From: Lachnospiraceae bacterium
Lineage (GTDB): Bacteria > Bacillota_A > Clostridia > Lachnospirales > Lachnospiraceae
Assembly: GCA_024689605.1 (NCBI GenBank)
Contig: JAILDD010000254.1
Location: 1-10,613, forward strand
Direction of reading: 5' to 3'
DNA length: 10,613 nucleotides
The notes under the pieces are model-generated. The model was not told the origin of the DNA, did no database searches, and was given only the letters and a program-made list of their open reading frames with translations. Numbering within the stretch: position 1 is the first letter of the stretch; the number at the start of each line of letters is the position of its first letter. Shown here in pieces: positions 5,539 through 10,613 of this stretch. The translations under genes were made by a program, and so were the position numbers.

Positions 5539-7644
5539 CTACAGCACATACTTCTTTCGCATAATCAAATGATTGCAGCCGTCCTTATATTCATAATCCA
5601 TTTCATCCATTATATTTTTTGCAAGGAATATACCCATACCGCCCTTGCCTCTCTTTCTGAGAGGACTCTTAGTATCGGGATCCGGTTTTGTTAATGGATT
5701 GTACTTCACTCCACTGTCCGTAACTTCTATCTGCACCGTATTGTGTACCGGATAGCTTACTTTCAGATTCACATCCCCTGTACCTTCACCGTATGCATAT
5801 GAAACAACATTCACGAAAATTTCTTCCATGGCCAGAACAATTCGTCTGTTTAATTTATCCCCGCATCTTACTCGCCTTAATTCATTCTCTAAGAATTCCA
5901 TTGCCACCGGCGCATTCTCTATAACAGCCTGAAGAGTAATTTCTTTATATTTACCGACTTCATCACCCATATAGCAGACACAGAGCATCGTGATATCGTC
6001 AAACTGCGAATCAATATCCGAATAACCCCTTACGGCATCAAGCACTGAGTTCAGTGTATCCGGTACGGTTTTCTCCTTACATGAATTCAGTACATCAATA
6101 AGCCTCTGCATTCCGAAGGATTCTCCCTCTGCACTTCCCGCATCAGGCACCCCATCGGTATATACAAATACCGTGTCGCCAGGTGAAAGAACTGTCTTTG
6201 TATCCGTATATTTTATATTCTGCCTGAGTCCCATCACCAGTCCATGACGATCCTTTACCAATCTGTACTCTTTATCCTGCCCCATAATTATGGGATATTC
6301 ATGGCCGGCATTGGCAGACCGCAGCACGCCAGTATTTATGTCCAGGATTCCCAGCCACACGGTTACGAACATCTTTGAATCATTGCCCTCGTGCAGCTGG
6401 TTATTTGCATCAAAGAGTATCTCTGATGGAAGCCCTCCGGACATGGCTCTGTTCTTAATCATCGTCTTTGCTATGATCATGAACAACGCAGCAGGGATTC
6501 CCTTGCCGGTAACATCAGCTATGATCATTACCAAATGAGACTCGTCTATGAAAAAATAATCGTAAAAGTCTCCGCCAACCATTCTTGCAGGCGTCATTGA
6601 AGCAGATATGTCAAATTCATGCCTGTCGGGAAAAGCGGGATAAACCGTGTGCAGAATATCCTTTTGTATCTTGTTTGCTATACCAAGCTCTGCTTTTTCC
6701 CTTTCAGATTCTTTAGTTACCCTGATCAGATCCCTGGTGGCTTCGTCTATATTTTTTTCCATGTTATAGACAGACTTGGCCAAAAGTTCTATCTCGTCAC
6801 CTGTCCGTATATTCAGCAGCTTATCCGACAGGGTGTATCCTATATCTTCAGAATCCTGGGCTATCTCAAGTGTAAAGGCCTCTGCTTCTGATGAAACCTG
6901 CATGATAGGAGCTATTACCTTTCGGTGGAACCAGAATATGTAAGCCGCCATGAAAACAACGATCACAGCTACTATGGTAAACACCGTATCCGATATATGT
7001 TTATATATCTCTGCCTGCAATGTGGCCATGGGAATCTCCACATCTATGATGGCAACCACTTCGCCATCGATCAGCACAGGCATCAGCGCCGATGTGTTAT
7101 AACCATACTCACTCTTCGATACAAAATGGTTCGTCGGACGCTCACCTATTATCATGATATCTTCGCAGTCTTTTATGAACTCGGGATTAATGGCGCTGGC
7201 ATCGCCCAGGGTATATTTAAGCTCAGTTTTTTCATACACATCAAACATATACCTGAGGGGAAACCACCCCTCTTTTGTTCCCTGATAAGAATGCAGTTCA
7301 TCCAGGTCGATATAGCCTACATAGATATCATTTGCTCCCGTTGCTTCTCTGAGCTGCGAAAGTTCTTCCTCTATCTCCAGATATCTTTCCGTTGCCGCCT
7401 CTTTTGCACAGGCTTCCTTATCGATATCGCCTTTTACAAATCCCGCATAGTGCACTATTTCTTCATCAGTTATTATGGTCCTTACTATCCGCGCTATCTG
7501 ATAGCCGTTATCGTTATAGCTCTGCTCTACGCTGACCTTGTATTTGTCAAAACCATAGCAGATGCTGATTATGCTTATGATCATCACCAGCACCACAAAG
7601 CCTGCTATAAATTTTACTGACAGCGACGCGCCCCTTTTCTTCAT
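5539..7644 (-). CDS. Membrane sensor SpoIIE/PP2C phosphatase with HAMP and RsbW-like ATPase domain
   Basis: 701 residues. TM1 is at about 11-30, an extracytoplasmic Cache-like sensor at 31-217 (its last strands read ALMPVLIDGEVVAIIDVEIP), TM2 at about 218-239, HAMP at 240-305 and a coiled linker to 335. A PP2C/SpoIIE phosphatase domain (340-560) carries the metal ligands: GGDFYDY (D359), ADVTGKG (D377), YTDGVPDA (D497) and FDDITML (D549/D550). The C-terminal RsbW-like GHKL ATPase (565-701) has an N-box EEIFVNVVSYAY (E607, E608, N612), a DSG motif (D643) and GKGGMGIFLA (667-675). Known roles: the phosphatase activates a phosphorylated STAS protein, and RsbW-type domains phosphorylate it. Here both opposing activities sit in one chain, 4 bases after a STAS gene (TGA GTCT ATG), indicating translational coupling. 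The STAS protein is the expected substrate. Whether the ATPase domain is a kinase or an anti-sigma factor cannot be read from sequence. Confidence 0.93.
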   Translation of the reverse strand: MKKRGASLSVKFIAGFVVLVMIISIISICYGFDKYKVSVEQSYNDNGYQIARIVRTIITDEEIVHYAGFVKGDIDKEACAKEAATERYLEIEEELSQLREATGANDIYVGYIDLDELHSYQGTKEGWFPLRYMFDVYEKTELKYTLGDASAINPEFIKDCEDIMIIGERPTNHFVSKSEYGYNTSALMPVLIDGEVVAIIDVEIPMATLQAEIYKHISDTVFTIVAVIVVFMAAYIFWFHRKVIAPIMQVSSEAEAFTLEIAQDSEDIGYTLSDKLLNIRTGDEIELLAKSVYNMEKNIDEATRDLIRVTKESEREKAELGIANKIQKDILHTVYPAFPDRHEFDISASMTPARMVGGDFYDYFFIDESHLVMIIADVTGKGIPAALFMIIAKTMIKNRAMSGGLPSEILFDANNQLHEGNDSKMFVTVWLGILDINTGVLRSANAGHEYPIIMGQDKEYRLVKDRHGLVMGLRQNIKYTDTKTVLSPGDTVFVYTDGVPDAGSAEGESFGMQRLIDVLNSCKEKTVPDTLNSVLDAVRGYSDIDSQFDDITMLCVCYMGDEVGKYKEITLQAVIENAPVAMEFLENELRRVRCGDKLNRRIVLAMEEIFVNVVSYAYGEGTGDVNLKVSYPVHNTVQIEVTDSGVKYNPLTKPDPDTKSPLRKRGKGGMGIFLAKNIMDEMDYEYKDGCNHLIMRKKYVL

Positions 7645-7648
7645 AGAC

Positions 7649-7948
7649 TCACTCTATATTTATGTAGTCCCTGAATCCCGTGGTCTCCAGAATCTCAAGA
7701 ACTTCAGATGATACGTTTCTGACTACCATCTTTCCACCCTTATCCTCTGTATATTCCTGAGCCCAGTAAAGGACTCTTAAACCTGCGGATGCAATATACT
7801 CCAGGCCGCTTAAGTCAAAATATATATTGATGACCTCTGCCGGCAGATCCGCAAATCTGTCATCAAGCCCCATGGCGCTTAGGGTATCCAGCTTTCCGCT
7901 GAGTCCGATATTCAAATCTTTTCCGTTAAGATCCCACTTTATCTCCAT
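7649..7948 (-). CDS. STAS domain protein (SpoIIAA/RsbV-like anti-sigma factor antagonist)
   Basis: 99 residues, essentially one STAS domain, the usual length of SpoIIAA and RsbV. The signature FDLSGLEYIASAGLRVL spans 44-60. S54 aligns with the regulatory phosphoserine of SpoIIAA (S58, in DSSG); A53 and A55 replace its neighbours. GAGGAGG with normal spacing supports the ATG at 7948. In known systems the unphosphorylated form binds the RsbW-type ATPase and releases its bound target, and the PP2C phosphatase keeps it unphosphorylated. Both enzyme types are fused in the next gene, so this is the likely switch protein of the module. It lies 94 bases after the exporter gene, with a hairpin between. 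Confidence 0.93.
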   Translation of the reverse strand: MEIKWDLNGKDLNIGLSGKLDTLSAMGLDDRFADLPAEVINIYFDLSGLEYIASAGLRVLYWAQEYTEDKGGKMVVRNVSSEVLEILETTGFRDYINIE

Positions 7949-7988
7949 AAAATGTTCCTCCTCTTTTTTAAATTAGCTGTAATTTATC

Positions 7989-8036
7989 AAAACTTCTCAC
8001 TCACTGAACCAGTTAGAACGACATGTGGGAAGTTTT
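7989..8036 (-). terminator. Hairpin between exporter and STAS genes, possible terminator or attenuator
   Basis: AAAACTTCTCAC (7989-8000) pairs with GTGGGAAGTTTT (8025-8036), giving 12 positions with one mismatch, around a 24-base loop. The loop holds a small ACTG/CAGT hairpin. On the minus strand the stem ends in TTTT followed by GATAAATT. It begins 6 bases past the exporter stop codon. The U-tract is short, so partial read-through into the signalling genes is plausible. Confidence 0.6.
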
Positions 8037-8042
8037 AGTCAA

Positions 8043-10223
8043 TTACACATCCACCCTCTGCCTCTCGATCAGGTCTGCAAAAAATCCCTTTTTTTCCACC
8101 AGCTTGTCATAGGTTCCGTCTTCCACTATGTGTCCACCGTCAAAAACAAGGATACGGTCACACTGCTTTATGGTAGAAAGCCTGTGGGCTATCACTATCC
8201 TTGTGCACTTCATTCCGTCAAGGGCTTCCGATACTTTCTTCTGGGTAATGTTGTCCAGTGCTGAAGTAGCCTCATCAAAAATGAGCAGCCTGGGCTTCGG
8301 AGCAACAGCCCTTGCTATCATGAGCCTCTGCTTCTGTCCGCCGGATATGCCGCCGCTTCCCTCTGATATAAGTGTGTTCATACCCATTGGCATATTTCTG
8401 ATATCGTCGGCAATACCGGCGATCACGGCAGCTTCCCATGCATCCTTAAGAGTCATGTGCGGTGCCGCAATAACAATATTTGAAAATACATCACCCTGGA
8501 AAAGCCTTCCGTTCTGTGTCACTACACCGATATGCTTACGCAGGGACTTAAGGTCCACGGAATTAATATCCTTTCCGTCATAATAGATTCCGCCTTTTGT
8601 AGGTTTTTCAAACCCAAGCAGAAGCCTTACCAATGTTGATTTGCCGCAGCCTGTCTTTCCCACTATGGCCACGTACTGGCCGGGTTTTATCTTTAATGAA
8701 ATGTCATCAAGTATGACGGGGGAATTTTCCTTGTATTTAAAAGTCAGGTTGTTTATTTCTATGCCGCCTGATATTTTGTTCAGGACTTCCTTATTTTCAG
8801 AAATCTCAGGCTCTGTCTTAAGTATTGGCTCCGCCATGTCAAAGATAGGCTTGATATTGGCCGCCGTTAGCGCAAGGCTAAAGAGTGACATGAAAGCCCC
8901 CGACACCATTCCATATGCAGCATTGAACGCATAGTATTCCGCGACATTTACATGGCTTATGATCGCCGCATTATAGATGATTATCGTTCCGGCTATGGAT
9001 ATTGCAGAACTGATGACTCCGTTCATTTTTATAAAAAGAGGCGGGTTGTAATCCAGCTCAGCACACTCCGCATACAGGTCGCCCCATCTGGAGAAAGCCC
9101 TCATCTCCGCACCGGACAGCTTTATCTTCTGTATGCCGGTTACTTCAGCGTAGCTTAAGCCGCTTTCCTTTGATCCCAAAAGCATTGACTTCTTGCTGAG
9201 TCGCATCTGCAGCAATGAAGAGACAACTGTGAAAGTCACGGTAATAAGCGTGATGGTTATGGACGGTACCACCAGTCCCGGTGCATATTCAAATATCTGG
9301 GTAATATAAAGCAGGGAGAAGATGGAACTGAGTCCGGTATTAAGTATTACAGACACCAGTGTATTACAGAGCGAATTTACATAGGATGACCTGGATGACA
9401 GTTCGCCCGAACTGTAGTCCTTAAAGAAGCCTGCAGGCAGAGAGAGTATCCTCATCATGGTAGCGGCTTCCACGGATATGCTCATCTTAGTGTCGATCCT
9501 TGTGTGTATCAATGTCCTGGCAGATGAAAACATCATAGAACCTATGGATGCAAACAGCATAAAGATTCCTGTGGAAATTAGCAGGGATATGTCTTTAGCA
9601 TCTATTACTTCACTGAAAAGAAAAAGACTTATCTTAGGAGTCAGCATACCAACAAGGGTTACCACAAGCGTTGCAAGCGTTATCATCACATAATCGGCAG
9701 GCTCCAGCACGCCCACGATATATTTGAGCAGGTCAATGATCCCAAGCTTCTTTAACGAAAAAGGCCTGTAGAAAGCAAAAGCGTCCGTTTCAAATTCATT
9801 CTCATTCTTTGCATTAATGACCACATAGCTGTTTTTTGCCGGGTCAAAATACCTGTAATGTGTAAGTCCGAAGGGCATCAGCGCCACCGGTGCATTGTCA
9901 GGCTTTCTGAAACCGAGCATTGCACCGTAGGCATCTTTATGCCACCCTTTTTTAAGCTCCACTCTCCGGTACATTACCCCCGACGGATGAAGCACATATT
10001 CCAGCTGATCCTCTATGGTACGGATCCTGGACGGTATCTCCCTGGGCGGGATGTGGTAATAGCGCATAATATCATTGACCGCACTCTGCACCATGGCGTC
10101 GTCCGTATTATTCAGGGCAGACTTATCCCCTGTGACTGCGGCCGCTATCTTCATAAAGGACTTGTCAAAATCCTGTCTGTCATTCTGTTTTCTTGATCTT
10201 ATCTGATCGTCAAACCATCCCAT
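8043..10223 (-). CDS. NHLM/NHLP bacteriocin-export ABC transporter, peptidase-less permease/ATPase subunit
   Basis: 726 residues. The N-terminal 165 residues match the layout of the peptidase-less NHLM exporter family (TIGR03797 type). A helical stretch is followed by a degenerate peptidase-like beta domain with GWHKDAYGAMLGF (93-105), PVALMPFG and YRYFDP, then FYRPF before the membrane domain. There is no Cys/His pair of an active C39 peptidase. Type-1 exporter membrane helices lie at about 172-465. The nucleotide-binding domain has Walker A GKTGCGKST (522-530), Q-loop Q570, signature GISGGQKQR (625-633), Walker B LLIFDE with E651, and H680. It should pair with the gene 3 bases upstream (TAG CGC ATG) to form a heterodimeric exporter of leader-bearing peptides. 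A periplasm-spanning HlyD-type subunit, often encoded nearby, is not in this window. Confidence 0.92.
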   Translation of the reverse strand: MGWFDDQIRSRKQNDRQDFDKSFMKIAAAVTGDKSALNNTDDAMVQSAVNDIMRYYHIPPREIPSRIRTIEDQLEYVLHPSGVMYRRVELKKGWHKDAYGAMLGFRKPDNAPVALMPFGLTHYRYFDPAKNSYVVINAKNENEFETDAFAFYRPFSLKKLGIIDLLKYIVGVLEPADYVMITLATLVVTLVGMLTPKISLFLFSEVIDAKDISLLISTGIFMLFASIGSMMFSSARTLIHTRIDTKMSISVEAATMMRILSLPAGFFKDYSSGELSSRSSYVNSLCNTLVSVILNTGLSSIFSLLYITQIFEYAPGLVVPSITITLITVTFTVVSSLLQMRLSKKSMLLGSKESGLSYAEVTGIQKIKLSGAEMRAFSRWGDLYAECAELDYNPPLFIKMNGVISSAISIAGTIIIYNAAIISHVNVAEYYAFNAAYGMVSGAFMSLFSLALTAANIKPIFDMAEPILKTEPEISENKEVLNKISGGIEINNLTFKYKENSPVILDDISLKIKPGQYVAIVGKTGCGKSTLVRLLLGFEKPTKGGIYYDGKDINSVDLKSLRKHIGVVTQNGRLFQGDVFSNIVIAAPHMTLKDAWEAAVIAGIADDIRNMPMGMNTLISEGSGGISGGQKQRLMIARAVAPKPRLLIFDEATSALDNITQKKVSEALDGMKCTRIVIAHRLSTIKQCDRILVFDGGHIVEDGTYDKLVEKKGFFADLIERQRVDV

Positions 10224-10226
10224 GCG

Positions 10227-10613
10227 CTACTCACTCAGTACCAGTTCTTTATATAATCCGCCCTTTGCGTAAAGTTCTTCATGCCTGCCCCTCTCAACGA
10301 CTTTTCCCTTATCCAGGACAATGATCTCGTCACAGTCCCTGATGGTGCTCAGCCTATGTGCGATCACTATGCAGGTAATGCCCCTGTCACGTATGGCATT
10401 GACCACATCATATTCTGTCTTTGCATCAAGAGCTGATGTGGCTTCATCCAGTATCACTATGGTGGGATCCTGGGCAAGTACCCTTGCTATTTCCATCCTC
10501 TGTCTCTGTCCGCCGGAAAAATCATTTCCGCCCTCTATCATCTTGTGGTCATAGCCATTCTCACGCTGTATGATGTCACTGTGTATCTGTGCATCTCTTG
10601 CAGCCGCTATCAC
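10227..10613 (-). CDS. NHLM/NHLP bacteriocin-export ABC transporter, peptidase/permease/ATPase subunit (C-terminal fragment)
   Basis: Only the last 128 residues are present; the frame is open to the window edge, where the first visible codon is GTG (an internal Val, not a start). The sequence is the end of an ABC ATPase domain: [11 protein letters not shown], then the signature [14 protein letters not shown] (31-44), Walker [14 protein letters not shown] with E57, the H-loop in [20 protein letters not shown] (H86), and [10 protein letters not shown]. The DAQIH and [10 protein letters not shown] wording is typical of the C39 peptidase-containing NHLM subunit (TIGR03796 type), which would cleave after the double glycine of cargo leaders. 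The peptidase and membrane parts lie outside the window. It is directly followed by its partner gene, 3 bases away. Confidence 0.85.
   Translation of the reverse strand: MIAAARDAQIHSDIIQRENGYDHKMIEGGNDFSGGQRQRMEIARVLAQDPTIVILDEATSALDAKTEYDVVNAIRDRGITCIVIAHRLSTIRDCDEIIVLDKGKVVERGRHEELYAKGGLYKELVLSE

Noticed and set aside
6925..7620. Plus-strand open frame of about 231 codons, His/Tyr/Ile-rich
   Set aside because: It is antisense to the membrane sensor part of the phosphatase gene, which has unmistakable domains; the odd composition is that of an antisense shadow.

Overview
The window looks like a chromosomal stretch of a Gram-positive, low-to-moderate GC anaerobe. Clostridia is likely and the Lachnospiraceae (Butyrivibrio or Roseburia type) is my best guess. 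This rests on strong GGAGG-type ribosome binding sites, the gene families present and the protein style; no species marker is visible. Every supported gene lies on the minus strand, so transcription runs from high to low coordinates.

In order of transcription: (1) At the right edge is a pair of ABC exporter genes of the NHLM/NHLP bacteriocin-export type. The first is only the C-terminal end of the ATPase domain of what is probably the peptidase/permease/ATPase subunit (10613 to 10227). The second is the complete peptidase-less partner (10223 to 8043). (2) After a hairpin comes a tightly packed signalling set: a SpoIIAA-like STAS protein, a large membrane-bound sensor with HAMP, PP2C/SpoIIE phosphatase and RsbW-like ATPase domains in one chain, and a stand-alone Hpt phosphotransfer protein (7948 to 4888). 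(3) Next is a stand-alone LytTR DNA-binding protein (4686 to 4168). (4) Then comes a two-gene unit of a small protein with a double-glycine leader and a multi-pass membrane protein, ended by a strong hairpin (3938 to 3073). (5) Downstream are a patatin-like lipase (2981 to 2184), a CPBP/Abi-type intramembrane protease (2081 to 1272), and a large SUKH (SMI1/KNR4-like) protein that runs off the left edge (1170 to 1).

My working model is inference. The NHLM exporter processes and exports double-glycine cargo. The 84-residue leader-bearing protein is a candidate cargo, and its membrane-protein neighbour a candidate immunity or accessory factor. The partner-switching module senses an extracytoplasmic signal and may control export or production. 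The LytTR protein may act on the repeat-containing promoter region of the cargo operon. The CPBP and SUKH proteins belong to families known for immunity functions, so the left half may be an accessory, conflict-related region. No sigma factor, histidine kinase, receiver domain or RiPP-modifying enzyme is visible, so the output of the signalling module is unknown.

No gene-free stretch exceeds about 300 bases. The longest are 3939-4167 (repeats and a possible promoter) and 4687-4887 (a palindrome and an inverted repeat). The plus strand holds no gene I believe in.
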